In this document: positions 1 through 8,799 of the stretch, one piece after another
Layout of the letters: every line of letters starts with the position of its first letter
Position numbering within the stretch: the stretch's first letter is position 1
Source: JADGQM01 sp964441945
GTDB taxonomy: Bacteria > Desulfobacterota > Syntrophobacteria > Syntrophobacterales > Syntrophobacteraceae
DNA: 64,000 nucleotides
Reading direction: 5' to 3'
Assembly (NCBI GenBank): GCA_964441945.1
Contig: CAYTWB010000002.1
Location: forward strand, 124,001-188,000
Position numbers and translations under genes: made by a program
Notes under the pieces: model-generated
Database searches by the model: none
What the model was told of the DNA's origin: nothing
Seen by the model: the letters and a program-made list of their open reading frames with translations, nothing else

Positions 1-62
1 GCGGAAACCTCGGCATCCGTTGTCCCTTCCTCGAATTTCATGAAGACCACATGTTTGAGCAT
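1..62 (-). CDS. Dabb (stress-responsive A/B barrel) domain protein, partial
   Basis: Only the first 20 codons lie inside the window; the gene runs off the left edge. The peptide begins MLKHVVFMKFEEGTTDAEVS, which matches the usual opening of Dabb-domain proteins, small dimeric ferredoxin-like barrels of mostly unknown role. A strong ribosome binding site (AAGGAGAAGG) sits just before the ATG at 62, which decides the start. It lies 120 bases downstream of selB on the same strand. The call rests on the N-terminal pattern only. Confidence 0.6.
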   Translation of the reverse strand, partial: MLKHVVFMKFEEGTTDAEVS

Positions 63-182
63 TTCCTTCTCCTTTCAAGAAAACTGTACGGTATAAAACC
101 CAACCGACCATAGACTGCGCAGAGCGTGAGCCGCAAAAACCCCCAACTCCTTGGCAGTCCGGGCGGTGAGAACAAACACCGG

Positions 183-2108
183 CTAAGCGCTCCTGCTTTC
201 GCGGAGGCGGCGCGTATCACCGATTCGAATGGTGACCCGTTGCGTATCGAAATACTCCAAAAGCGGGATGGTGTATTTCCTGCTCGCCTGGGTCATGTCC
301 TTGAACTGCGGTGTTGAGATCTCACCGTTTTCCCTGAGAAAGGCAGTCAAGCGCTGCCGGAGGTCTTGAATGGCAGCGGTGTGAAAATAGATGTCCTCTT
401 TCACCTTGGTCAGGATTCCCTGGGAAACCATCCATTCGAGCACATCCTGGTGCTGTCGCGGAGTTCCCGGAAGAGCGGTCGCAACGTCCTTGAAAAACGG
501 CGGCTGAAGACCGGATTCACGAAACGCCCGCTCGATTTGTCGCCGGATGTCTTCTTCGTCGCCGGAAAGGTCTATTTTATGGGATTTCAGCCGAACCCAT
601 TCCATTTCCGTCACAATCCGGTCCCGATCCACCAGTTGCCGGAGTACATAGTTGTAGAGCTTCACGTCAATGGGGTGTGGGAGTTGTGCTGCAAGCTCCT
701 CTTTTGACATGCCGGTCTTCAAGGGATAGAGCTGGTGGTAGGCCGCCAGGGTTTCAAGCACTGCCTGCTGGATGTCCTCCAACACATTGGAATGGATAAA
801 ACGCTGATTTTCGCGGTCAAAAACGACGACTTTTCTCTGGCTGGCAAAGCGCTGAAGGGCCTTTTCAAGAGGGCCTCTGGGGATGTTGGTGCGAACCTGG
901 AGCTCATCCACGGCCAGGCCGAACCATGCGGCATCGAGTACATGCCAGAGAATGATTTCATTTTCATCACCGTGCAGCAAGGTATCCAGTGCTACAGCTG
1001 CATCCCGTTTGCCATGCCCCTTGTGTTTGCGAGGGAGGGGGTGAAGGATGGTCCCCCCACCGATGGTCATGACCGGCGAGTAGGAGCGCATGACGAAACG
1101 ATCCCCACGGAGGGCGGTGACCGGCTGGTCGAGCCGGACCTGGGCAAAAGCCTGTGCACCGGGAGCCAGCTCTTCCCGGTCGAGAAGCACCGCTATGGCA
1201 AGGTGCTCCGCCGTTCCGGTATGGAATCGGATCTTTGCCCGGTTTTTGAGAGGACGGGGTGAACTCGAAAGCAGCTCCAGTCGGACGTCGACGAAATAGG
1301 TCGGTACCAGGGCCCCGGGCGTGGCTACCACGTCACCTCGCTGGATAACGGCTCGCTCCACGGCTTGAAGGTTGACGGCCGTGCGCTGTCCGGCATGGAT
1401 CTCCTGAACGTCCTCACTGTGAACCTGCAATCCCCGGACCTTCGTTTTGTATAGCCTGGGGTAGACGATGACCGCGTCCCCGATACGCAGCGTTCCGGCG
1501 GCACTCGTGCCGGTCACCACCGTCCCGAAGCCCCTCATGCTGAAAACGCGGTCGACGGGCATGCGAAACGGTCCGTCGGCGCTTCGTTGTTCCACTTCGA
1601 GGACAAGCTTGGTGAGCTTCAGTTTGAGCTCCTCGATGCCCTCTCCCGTTGCCGCCGAAACCCTCATAATCGGGCTGCCTTCGAGAAACGTGCCCTTCAG
1701 GAAATCGGTCACATCCTCCTGGACCATTTCCAGCCAGTCCGGATCATCCACGAGGTCCGTCTTTGTCAGGACTACCAACCCCTTCTTTACTTGAAGCAGT
1801 TCGCAGATCTCGAGATGTTCCCGCGTTTGGGGCATAACCCCTTCGTCGGCGGCAATCACCAGGGCAACCAGATCGATACCCGTGGCGCCGGCCACCATGT
1901 GCTTCACAAATCGTTCGTGACCCGGAACATCGACAATTCCCAGCCGCTCCCCGTCCGGCAGGTCCATGTGGGCGAAACCGAGTTCAATGGTGATCCCTCT
2001 CAGCTTCTCTTCTTTGAGCCGATCGGTGTCGATTCCTGTCAGAGCTCTGATCAGAGATGTCTTTCCGTGGTCGATGTGCCCGGCAGTGCCGAGAATAACC
2101 TGTTTCAT
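183..2108 (-). CDS. selB: Selenocysteine-specific elongation factor SelB
   Basis: SelB carries Sec-tRNA(Sec) to the ribosome at UGA codons followed by a SECIS hairpin. The 641-residue protein has an EF-Tu-like GTPase domain: G1 GHIDHGKTS near residue 10, the GITIELGFA switch, DVPGHERFV near residue 60 and TKTD near residue 115. Beta-barrel domains and a long C-terminal winged-helix region that reads the SECIS follow. Length fits the bacterial family. The ATG is at 2108. Its presence implies that the organism makes selenoproteins; selA, selC and selD are not in this window. A tRNA-His gene ends 46 bases upstream on the same strand, so the two may share a transcript. Confidence 0.96.
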   Translation of the reverse strand: MKQVILGTAGHIDHGKTSLIRALTGIDTDRLKEEKLRGITIELGFAHMDLPDGERLGIVDVPGHERFVKHMVAGATGIDLVALVIAADEGVMPQTREHLEICELLQVKKGLVVLTKTDLVDDPDWLEMVQEDVTDFLKGTFLEGSPIMRVSAATGEGIEELKLKLTKLVLEVEQRSADGPFRMPVDRVFSMRGFGTVVTGTSAAGTLRIGDAVIVYPRLYKTKVRGLQVHSEDVQEIHAGQRTAVNLQAVERAVIQRGDVVATPGALVPTYFVDVRLELLSSSPRPLKNRAKIRFHTGTAEHLAIAVLLDREELAPGAQAFAQVRLDQPVTALRGDRFVMRSYSPVMTIGGGTILHPLPRKHKGHGKRDAAVALDTLLHGDENEIILWHVLDAAWFGLAVDELQVRTNIPRGPLEKALQRFASQRKVVVFDRENQRFIHSNVLEDIQQAVLETLAAYHQLYPLKTGMSKEELAAQLPHPIDVKLYNYVLRQLVDRDRIVTEMEWVRLKSHKIDLSGDEEDIRRQIERAFRESGLQPPFFKDVATALPGTPRQHQDVLEWMVSQGILTKVKEDIYFHTAAIQDLRQRLTAFLRENGEISTPQFKDMTQASRKYTIPLLEYFDTQRVTIRIGDTRRLRESRSA

Positions 2109-2154
2109 TCGATGGCTCTCTTGCTCCTCAGTGAAACTTCAATGGATTGTCGGA

Positions 2155-2232
2155 TGGGGTGAGTGATCGGACTCGAACCGACAACCTCTGGGGCCACAAC
2201 CCAGTGCTCTAACCGCTTGAGCTACACCCACC
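2155..2232 (-). tRNA. tRNA-His (anticodon GTG)
   Basis: Read on the minus strand it folds as a full cloverleaf. The acceptor stem GTGGGTG pairs with CACTCAC, with the extra G at position -1 opposite C73 that marks histidine tRNAs. The D arm is GCTC/GAGC, the anticodon stem is CTGGG/CCCAG around loop TTGTGGC with anticodon GTG, the T arm is GTCGG/CCGAT with loop TTCGAGT, and CCA is encoded. Total length is 78 bases including G-1 and CCA. Confidence 0.95.
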
Positions 2233-2264
2233 ATAGCCTGTAATATGGTTGAATATGGGATGAT

Positions 2265-2293
2265 TAATTACCACTGCCTTTGAAAAACATCAA
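2265..2293 (-). promoter_or_regulatory. Possible sigma-70 promoter for tRNA-His (and selB)
   Basis: On the minus strand, TTGATG (2288-2293) and TAATTA (2265-2270) are separated by 17 bases. This places a start about 25 bases before the tRNA-His 5' end. The -10 match is weak, so this is a suggestion only. Confidence 0.3.
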
Positions 2294-2307
2294 GGAGAAA
2301 GCGGGAA

Positions 2308-2838
2308 ATGGAGGTACTGACACAAACCAAACAAGGAAATGCCGTTCGCCTGACGGTTGAACGCGACGCGTATTCTGTATACCAGGTCTATGCCTGCCTC
2401 ATTCCATCCGGTGAGAGGGAAGAGAAGCAGATGCTGTGCGACGGTTGGGGAACCATGAAAGCGGAAGGCGCCCTGGTCGAAGGTATCCAGGCACAGGGAC
2501 AGATGATCGAGGTCCCCAGGAAAGCCTGGAATGAAATCGTTGCCGTTCGGCAAGACCTGCGAAACAAGGAAAACCTGGCGGATATCCATCTGGTAAAAGT
2601 CTTCTCGCAGGGCGATCAGCTCACCATCGATGCCTACACCCTCAGTGCCGGAGTTGATCGGGATACCTGGCGTCGGATCGAGTCGTACATGGAGTTCGTC
2701 GATAGTGCCGACAACGATGTCCTGATTGCCGGAGATCGTTTTGTCGGGTGGGTGCTGAAAAGGGGGAGTGAAGAGGAGGTCGAACGCATTCTGGAGGTCA
2801 GGCCCGAGAATTCAATTCGGGCCCGGACCGTTGTTTGA
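2308..2838 (+). CDS. Hypothetical protein (176 aa)
   Basis: I do not recognise a family. The protein is soluble in composition: no signal peptide, no membrane segment, many acidic residues, and alternating hydrophobic pattern that suggests a mixed alpha/beta fold. It opens MEVLTQTKQGNAVRLTVERD and has a tryptophan-containing middle (KAWNEIVAVRQ). The start ATG at 2308 is preceded by AAGGAG about ten bases upstream. It stands alone between the minus-strand tRNA-His and the convergent Memo-AMMECR1 gene. Coding is supported by length, the ribosome binding site and the lack of a better frame. Confidence 0.75.
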   Translation: MEVLTQTKQGNAVRLTVERDAYSVYQVYACLIPSGEREEKQMLCDGWGTMKAEGALVEGIQAQGQMIEVPRKAWNEIVAVRQDLRNKENLADIHLVKVFSQGDQLTIDAYTLSAGVDRDTWRRIESYMEFVDSADNDVLIAGDRFVGWVLKRGSEEEVERILEVRPENSIRARTVV

Positions 2839-2878
2839 AGCAGGTGGACCGAACATTTGAACGGTGGTGAAGAGCAGA

Positions 2879-4411
2879 TTAGAAAACGTCCGCCGAAAAG
2901 ATATATAACTCGGTATTCTTGTCCTTCCAGGCATCCATGGGAAGGCCGGCTTTGCGGCAGGTGTACTCGAGAAACGTGGTGCGATCCCACCCCTGATCGG
3001 TGGCGACCTGCGGCAGAAGGAGGCCTGAGGAACCCCCGTTTCTCATCAATAAGCCGTGTTTCCCGACCTGGATCTCGTTCACGTCGGCGATTCTCTTGAA
3101 TGGGGTGAGGACTGAAATCTCGATTTCCAGGTCTTTCAGTTCATCGGCCGTTACCGGCCTGAAACGCCGATCCTGGAGCGCCGCCGCCTGGGCCATCTCT
3201 GCGACGACTTCACCGAGTGGGCGGTCGGCTGCAAGGCGGCCGATGCACCCACGCAGCTGGCCGTGCTTGTTCAGTGTCACGAAGGCGCCCCTCTCTTCCT
3301 TGAGAGCAGGGGGCAGGCTGTCCAGGGATGGGGCACTCTTGTTCAACAGCCTGGATTCAATCGATTCTCTGGCGATCCGATGCAAAAGGGCCTTCTCTTC
3401 GGTGCTGAGGCCAAGATCCACGCCCACCTTGGGCCCTTCGGACCCAGGCTGCACTCTGGGGCCCGGTTCGGCCCAGAGTGCGGCAGCCATGTAGCCCACC
3501 ACCCTGCTACGATCTCCGGTCACATCTCCGGAATTGGCGGAATAGAGGACGCGGCTTTTCACGGCCCCGAGCCGCCGGGCGGCCAGCATCGTTGCCGCAA
3601 TCGGACCGCCGCCGCAGGCTTCGCATTGCCCGCTTTCGAGGCCCTTCAAGAGGCCATCGGGGTCGAAAGCGGTCACCCGGTCGAGCACGACCTGATCCAA
3701 CCGTTTGGCTTCATGGTACGAATGGAAGTGAGAAAGGTCCGAACTGGCTATCAGGAGGACCGGTTGGTTCTTGATGCAGTCGGCTATGGCTTCAGCGAGC
3801 CACCGGCAGGTTTCCTGGTCCTGTTCCCCCATGACCAGGGGGACGAGTTTGAAGTTGGGCATCACCACCTGAAGAAACGGCAGCTGGACCTCCAGGGCAT
3901 GTTCCCTGGCATGGGCCTCGGGAAGGAAGCGTATCCGCTTCTCGCGTTTTTCCAAGGCCGCGATCAGCTCCTGATCAAGCGGTACGACTCCCAGGGGGGT
4001 GCGAAAGCCTCCTCGATCATAGACGGAAACCCCGGTAAAGCGAGCATGGTGGCTCGGAGCAATGACAATCACGGTTGAAAACGTCTGCTTTTCTAGGAGC
4101 TTATAGGCGTAGGCCGCCACCTGGCCGGAGTAGTCATAGCCGGCGTGGGGCGAGATGAGCGCGAAGACCTGCCCGGGTAAGTCTGGCGGCGGAACGTGGC
4201 TGAGAAAGCCTTCGACCTTCCGGCGCAGTTCTTCTGGTGAAGCGGGATACCACGATCCGGCCAGCGTTGATTCGCGTATCAACCCTGAAGTCAATGCCTT
4301 ATCATCCTTTGCTGCGGCTTGTTGAACAGCTGTGTGTGTGCCGGCAACCAAGACGATCACGCACAGGAGTCTTGCCAGGAATCGTTTTCTTGGACTTTGA
4401 AGGCTATCCAT
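2879..4411 (-). CDS. Exported Memo-AMMECR1 fusion (AmmeMemoRadiSam proteins B and A in one chain)
   Basis: The 510-residue protein joins two families that often occur as neighbours with a radical SAM enzyme. Residues 1-34 look like a Sec signal peptide (KRF, then a hydrophobic run, then an alanine-rich end). Residues about 45-305 are a Memo/MEMO1-like domain, related to class III extradiol dioxygenases, with AGSWYP, HAGYDYSGQ and HHARFTGVS. Residues about 330-510 are AMMECR1, with its conserved LRGCIG motif. The biochemical role of the set is unknown. A possible radical SAM partner is at 18170-19312, after hypE, but it may belong to another subfamily. A signal peptide on this fusion is unusual and suggests an extracytoplasmic site. 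It faces the FAH gene divergently. Confidence 0.9.
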   Translation of the reverse strand: MDSLQSPRKRFLARLLCVIVLVAGTHTAVQQAAAKDDKALTSGLIRESTLAGSWYPASPEELRRKVEGFLSHVPPPDLPGQVFALISPHAGYDYSGQVAAYAYKLLEKQTFSTVIVIAPSHHARFTGVSVYDRGGFRTPLGVVPLDQELIAALEKREKRIRFLPEAHAREHALEVQLPFLQVVMPNFKLVPLVMGEQDQETCRWLAEAIADCIKNQPVLLIASSDLSHFHSYHEAKRLDQVVLDRVTAFDPDGLLKGLESGQCEACGGGPIAATMLAARRLGAVKSRVLYSANSGDVTGDRSRVVGYMAAALWAEPGPRVQPGSEGPKVGVDLGLSTEEKALLHRIARESIESRLLNKSAPSLDSLPPALKEERGAFVTLNKHGQLRGCIGRLAADRPLGEVVAEMAQAAALQDRRFRPVTADELKDLEIEISVLTPFKRIADVNEIQVGKHGLLMRNGGSSGLLLPQVATDQGWDRTTFLEYTCRKAGLPMDAWKDKNTELYIFSADVF

Positions 4412-4510
4412 ACTATTCTCGCCGAAAAAGGGGTTTGAAAGATGCTCTGAATGGAATCAGGGCGGATTATAGTAGGTTATGGATGAGACTACAAGGGTGA
4501 GGGCTTGATC

Positions 4511-5317
4511 ATGCGCATAGTTCGATTCCTGAACGAAGAGGGCAAGGAATGCTGCGGGTATGATTTCAGAGACGGTCATGCCACGCTTCTCGATGGAGAT
4601 GTGTTCCAGGGATTGCAGGATGCGGGAAAACGGGGCCTTGTGAAGAAGCTTCTTGCTCCCTTGCAGCCCGTCGCTATTTTCTGCATCGGGCTCAACTACC
4701 GCAGGCACGCTGTTGAAACGGGAACGAAGGCCCCGGACTACCCGGTCCTCTTCATGAAAAATCCTGCGGCACTTGCGCACCCGGGAGATCCGATCATTCT
4801 CCCGCCTGTCTGTATGAATCCGCCTCAGGTCGACTACGAGGCCGAGTTGGTGGCGGTCATCGGGAGAGCCGCCAGGAACATTCCTGCTTCCAGGGCGCTG
4901 GACTATGTCCTGGGGTATACGGCCGGCAATGATGTCTCGGCCAGGTGGTGGCAGCAGCATGCGGGGGCGTCCCAGTGGATTCGAGGAAAGAGCTTCGACT
5001 CGTTTTGTCCTCTCGGGCCCGAGCTCGTTACTGCCGATGAAATCCCCGATCCTCAAAACCTGCGCCTTCGGTGTATCCTGAACAACGAGGTGATGCAGGA
5101 CGGCAGTACCTCCGATATGATCTTCTCCGTGGCGGAGCTCATCGAGTATCTCTCGCAGGGAACGACGCTTCTCCCCGGCACCGCCATCCTGACCGGGACC
5201 CCGAGCGGGGTGGGCTTTGTGCGACAGCCCCCTGTTTTCCTCAAGGCCGGCGATACGGTTGCCGTTGAGGTTGAACGGATCGGCGTATTGACCAACAGTG
5301 TGATCGAGGAGAAGTGA
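4511..5317 (+). CDS. Fumarylacetoacetate hydrolase family protein
   Basis: FAH-superfamily enzymes hydrolyse, decarboxylate or isomerise 2-oxo acid substrates with a bound Mg or Mn. The protein has the family core: CIGLNYRRHA near residue 60, LFMKNP, then DYEAELVAVIGR with the metal-binding acidic residues, GYTAGNDVSAR, RGKSFDSFCPLGP and the closing LTGTPSGVGF. Length (268 residues from the ATG at 4511) is normal; GAGGG before this ATG favours it over a TTG at 4505. It is first in a plus-strand operon with SIR2, AtuA and DUF4387 genes, so a role in catabolism of an unusual acid is likely. The substrate cannot be read from the sequence. Confidence 0.9.
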   Translation: MRIVRFLNEEGKECCGYDFRDGHATLLDGDVFQGLQDAGKRGLVKKLLAPLQPVAIFCIGLNYRRHAVETGTKAPDYPVLFMKNPAALAHPGDPIILPPVCMNPPQVDYEAELVAVIGRAARNIPASRALDYVLGYTAGNDVSARWWQQHAGASQWIRGKSFDSFCPLGPELVTADEIPDPQNLRLRCILNNEVMQDGSTSDMIFSVAELIEYLSQGTTLLPGTAILTGTPSGVGFVRQPPVFLKAGDTVAVEVERIGVLTNSVIEEK

Positions 5318-5353
5318 TGGTACGGGGGTAGGCATGAACGGTGAGGGCACATC

Positions 5354-6211
5354 ATGCTGTTGAGCGAAATAATCGAGCGGGCGGCCGGGATGCTCAGGGA
5401 AGCGGATGCCGTGCTCATCACGGCTGGAGCGGGGATGGGTGTGGATTCGGGGTTACCGGATTTTCGGGGCAATCAGGGATTCTGGAATGCCTATCCTCCC
5501 ATCGGACGACTGGGCAAGTCGTTTGTCGAAATGGCAAATCCGACCTGGTTTTTCAGCAATCCCGGGCTGGCCTGGGCTTTTTACGGACATCGGCTCAACC
5601 TCTATCGCAGAACGTTTCCTCATGCCGGCTTTCATCAGCTGTTGGAGCTCGCTTCCCCAAAGCCAGGGGGCTATTTCGTATTCACCTCCAACGTCGACGG
5701 GCAGTTTCAGAAGGCCGGCTACGACGATGATCGAATTGAAGAGTGTCATGGGTCCATTCACCATTTCCAGTGTACGAACCCTTGCGGCCACGATATCTGG
5801 GATGCCGCAGGGATTGAGGTGCTCATCGACGAAGACCGCTTCACTGCGGTGGAGCCCCTGCCGCGCTGCATCAGGTGCGGCGAGCTGGCCCGTCCCAACA
5901 TCCTGATGTTCGGTGACTGGTCCTGGAACAGCAATCGTAGCCAGGGGCAGAGTGAGCGGCTGGCTCAGTGGCTGAGGTCGGTCACCCGTGACGGCATGAG
6001 AGCGGCGATTGTTGAAATCGGTGCGGGAACAGCCGTGGCAACTGTTCGCCGGCAATCGGAACAGGTGGCCAAAAGAACGGGAGGTGTCCTCATTCGAATC
6101 AACCCCCGAGACACCAGGGTCCCCCCAGGACCGCACCTGTCGTTGCCTTTGGGTGCGGCGGAAGGGATCAAGGCGGTATGTGACCGGACCGGCGAGCTTG
6201 CGATGCGTTGA
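5354..6211 (+). CDS. SIR2-family NAD-dependent protein deacylase
   Basis: Sirtuins remove acyl groups from lysines using NAD. This 285-residue protein has the Rossmann motif GAGMGVDSGLPDFRG near residue 23, a variant of the usual GAGxSxxSGIPxFRG, then TSNVDG where most have TQNID, and ECHGS that keeps the catalytic histidine. A zinc-binding module is seen in CTNPCG and CIRCG. The residue changes place it in a less-studied bacterial sirtuin branch; activity is plausible but its acyl preference is open. GAGGG lies before the ATG. It sits 36 bases after the FAH gene and just before the AtuA gene, so it may control acylation of enzymes in that pathway (inference). Confidence 0.9.
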   Translation: MLLSEIIERAAGMLREADAVLITAGAGMGVDSGLPDFRGNQGFWNAYPPIGRLGKSFVEMANPTWFFSNPGLAWAFYGHRLNLYRRTFPHAGFHQLLELASPKPGGYFVFTSNVDGQFQKAGYDDDRIEECHGSIHHFQCTNPCGHDIWDAAGIEVLIDEDRFTAVEPLPRCIRCGELARPNILMFGDWSWNSNRSQGQSERLAQWLRSVTRDGMRAAIVEIGAGTAVATVRRQSEQVAKRTGGVLIRINPRDTRVPPGPHLSLPLGAAEGIKAVCDRTGELAMR

Positions 6212-6240
6212 ACCCAGATCAAGAAAGTCCAATCAACAAA

Positions 6241-7599
6241 ATGGAAAAAGATCCGTTCAAGGTCCTTTCCCCTACCGCGATCCTCGGTTATGGGTTCCCG
6301 GAGCGTTCGTTCAACCGGGGAATTGCGAGGCAACCGGACCTCATTGCCGTGGATGCCGGCAGCACTGACCCCGGGCCTTACTACCTCGGGGCCGGCAAGT
6401 CCTTCACCAGCCGTTCCGCCGTGAAACGGGACCTGAAATTGATCCTTGGAGGAGCTCTGGAGTTGTCCATACCGTGCGTTATCGGGACGGCGGGCGGATG
6501 CGGTGCCAGGGAGCATGTTGCATGGACTGAAGCCATCATTCAGGAGATTGCCCGTCAAAACGGCTACAGGTTTGACATGGCCGTCATTTACGCGGACGTG
6601 CCGAAAAGCAGGGTCCTGCAGGCATTGGAGGACGGTCGCGTAAGTCCTCTGCACCCCGCCCCGGAGATCACTGCCGAGGAGGTCGAGAGGAGCGTGCGCA
6701 TTGTCGCTCAGATGGGGGCCGAACCCGTCATGAAAGCCCTGGCGTCAGGCTTCAAGATTGTGCTCTGCGGGCGCTGCTACGACCCGGTCCCGTTTGCCGT
6801 GCCGGCGATCATGAAGGGGTTCGACCCGGGGCTTGCCTACCATCTGGGAAAGATACTCGAGTGCGCGGCCATTGCAGCCACTCCCGGAAGTGGGCGAGAC
6901 TGTGTAATGGGGACGCTCTATTCAGACCGCTTCGAGCTGGAATCGCTCAATGAAGAACGGAAGTTCACGCCCACATCAACCGCTGCGCACACCCTCTACG
7001 AAAAGAGCGATCCCTGCCGCCTCCCCGGACCCGGTGGCACCCTGGATCTGAGCGGGACGCGGTTCGTTGCGCTGGACGATCAACGCACGAGCGTTTCAGG
7101 GACCTGCTTCATTCCTGCCGATCCCTATACGGTCAAGGTCGAAGGCGTGAGACATACGGGATTTAGAACCATTTCCATCGGCGGCATCAGGGACCCGATC
7201 CTCATCGGCCAGATCGATTCAGTATTGAAACAGGTTGAGGCGCAGGCGAGAGAAGCGCTCGGATTCTCCGAAACCCTGCTCTTCCATGTTTACGGAAGGG
7301 ACGGGGTGATGGGAAAGATGGAACCGGAAAGGTACCGTGTATCGCATGAGCTCGGGTTGGTCGTCGAAGTGATCGCCGGGGAACAGGAACAGGCCAATAC
7401 GGTCTGCTCCTATGTGCGAAGCACCCTTCTGCACTACGGCTATCCCGGAAGAATATCCACGGCCGGGAACCTGGCCCTGCTCTACAGCCCCTCGGATATT
7501 TCATGCGGTGAGGTCTTCGAATTCAATATCTACCACTTGATGGAGGTGGATGACCCCTGCGTGCTCTTCCCCATGGAAGCATACGAGGTGGGCCGGTGA
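6241..7599 (+). CDS. AtuA-like (DUF1446) protein
   Basis: AtuA was named for acyclic terpene use in Pseudomonas, but its reaction is poorly defined. The protein opens with the family block GYGFPERSFNRG and AVDAGSTDPGPYYLG, then GTAGGCGAREHV and VLCGRCYDP, and ends with the typical YEVGR region. Length from the ATG at 6241 is 452 residues. A TTG at 6208 that overlaps the SIR2 stop would add 11 residues. It overlaps the next gene (DUF4387) by four bases. In many AtuA homologues the DUF4387 domain is the adjacent or fused partner, which supports joint function. Chemistry in this operon is likely acyl-CoA or hydroxy-acid catabolism, by inference. Confidence 0.88.
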   Translation: MEKDPFKVLSPTAILGYGFPERSFNRGIARQPDLIAVDAGSTDPGPYYLGAGKSFTSRSAVKRDLKLILGGALELSIPCVIGTAGGCGAREHVAWTEAIIQEIARQNGYRFDMAVIYADVPKSRVLQALEDGRVSPLHPAPEITAEEVERSVRIVAQMGAEPVMKALASGFKIVLCGRCYDPVPFAVPAIMKGFDPGLAYHLGKILECAAIAATPGSGRDCVMGTLYSDRFELESLNEERKFTPTSTAAHTLYEKSDPCRLPGPGGTLDLSGTRFVALDDQRTSVSGTCFIPADPYTVKVEGVRHTGFRTISIGGIRDPILIGQIDSVLKQVEAQAREALGFSETLLFHVYGRDGVMGKMEPERYRVSHELGLVVEVIAGEQEQANTVCSYVRSTLLHYGYPGRISTAGNLALLYSPSDISCGEVFEFNIYHLMEVDDPCVLFPMEAYEVGR

Positions 7600-7922
7600 G
7601 AGAAGTTCCCATTACCGATCTGGCCGCGGTGATTCGCAGCAAGAACGCCGGTCCTTTTGAACTCACCCTGGATATCCTGTTCGTGAATGAAAGGGACTAC
7701 CATTTCCTGAAGAGACTCGGTTTTTTCACCGGAGAGCTCTTTGCGGAGCTCTATGGGGTAAGCCCCGAGAGCATTCTGAAAGTGGTGTACTTCGATCCGG
7801 CCCTTGCCGTCAAATGCACCTTGATCCGGCCGTTGGTTTCGGGTGCACCCGGCGAGACCGATGTCTATGGCGCTCAGCAGCATGCACCCCTGCTGTCTCT
7901 TAGAGTCCCAGTGGAAGACTGA
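7596..7922 (+). CDS. DUF4387 protein (AtuA partner)
   Basis: A 108-residue protein of the DUF4387 family, found next to or fused behind AtuA. Visible family features are an early LAAVIRSKNAGPFELTLDI, a central VYFDPALAVKCTLIRP and a late GETDVYGAQQHAPL. The start is GTG at 7596, sharing bases with the AtuA stop (GTGA), so translation is probably coupled. The function is unknown. Its last 23 bases overlap the end of the convergent YprB-like gene. Confidence 0.88.
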   Translation: MREVPITDLAAVIRSKNAGPFELTLDILFVNERDYHFLKRLGFFTGELFAELYGVSPESILKVVYFDPALAVKCTLIRPLVSGAPGETDVYGAQQHAPLLSLRVPVED

Positions 7923-8775
7923 AAACGTTCGTTGGACAGGGCCTGGGTCTTATCGCCTCGATGGTTGCCCGGTCCGGTGTGAAGGGTGGTTCGGGTTGCG
8001 ACGGGAGGGGAAGACAATGGGTTTGAGCGAAGGGTGTATTCGATATCTTCATGTTGTATGAGAGTACCATGAGGGTTTCGAGGTTGACGACATCGAGGAT
8101 ATTGTAGGCCAGCAGCGTTTCTAACGCCTTTATGTTGCGGTTTCGCCGGTATTCATCCCACAACAAGACCGCAAAAAAGCCGTCCACTCCGTCCAGCTCT
8201 TCCCGGCTGATACCCAGTTGACGTTCGCAGCCCTTGAGTCCTCCGCGATATCCCAGGCGTGCCAAAATGTAGCGCAGGTCGATGTGCACGTGGTCCATGC
8301 GTATCCTCAGACAATTCCTGATGAAGGGCAGATCAAAACACTTGCCGTTATAGGTAACGATCACCCGGTAGGTATAGATAGCCTCTTCAAACTGATCGAG
8401 ATTATCTCCCTGAACATACCAGCTGATCTTCTTGCCGTCGTAGAGAGCGATGGTCGTTATGTAATCTTCAAGTGAGCCCATCCCTGTCGTTTCGATGTCC
8501 AGGTAGGCAATCCCGTCCCGGAAATCGTCAAAAAGGCGCCAATGCTGATCGGAAGGCAGGAGATCTGAAAAAAAGCCCGGGTCGTTTCGTTCGAGGTGAT
8601 CGATGGACTCATCGAGGTAGTGGTTGAAGAGGCGGCGGCCCCGTCCGCCGCCGATGGGCAGGCGATCGATCTCGTCCCGGCGGACATCGTCCCATGAATG
8701 GATGCCCAGGTCCCATAACATCTGTTCACACCGGGTTCCGATACCGGGGATATGACAAAACGTGTTCTTTATCAT
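7900..8775 (-). CDS. YprB-like RNase H-fold exonuclease domain protein
   Basis: The protein (291 residues) has an N-terminal helix-hairpin-like region (HIPGIGTRCEQMLWDLGI, residues 8-25) and then an RNase H-fold DEDD-type exonuclease domain. The first catalytic pair is in AYLDIETTGMG near residue 88, a second acidic site lies in VTYNGKCFDLPF, and a last Asp in YNILDVVNLE. This matches the YprB ribonuclease-H-like family, whose role in DNA or RNA metabolism is not well defined. It is the third gene of the LUD - YgjP-like - YprB unit (gap 24 bases) and converges on the DUF4387 gene. Confidence 0.85.
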   Translation of the reverse strand: MIKNTFCHIPGIGTRCEQMLWDLGIHSWDDVRRDEIDRLPIGGGRGRRLFNHYLDESIDHLERNDPGFFSDLLPSDQHWRLFDDFRDGIAYLDIETTGMGSLEDYITTIALYDGKKISWYVQGDNLDQFEEAIYTYRVIVTYNGKCFDLPFIRNCLRIRMDHVHIDLRYILARLGYRGGLKGCERQLGISREELDGVDGFFAVLLWDEYRRNRNIKALETLLAYNILDVVNLETLMVLSYNMKISNTPFAQTHCLPLPSQPEPPFTPDRATIEAIRPRPCPTNVFSLPLGL

Positions 8776-8799
8776 TCTATTCCAGGGGCCGGACCCTTG

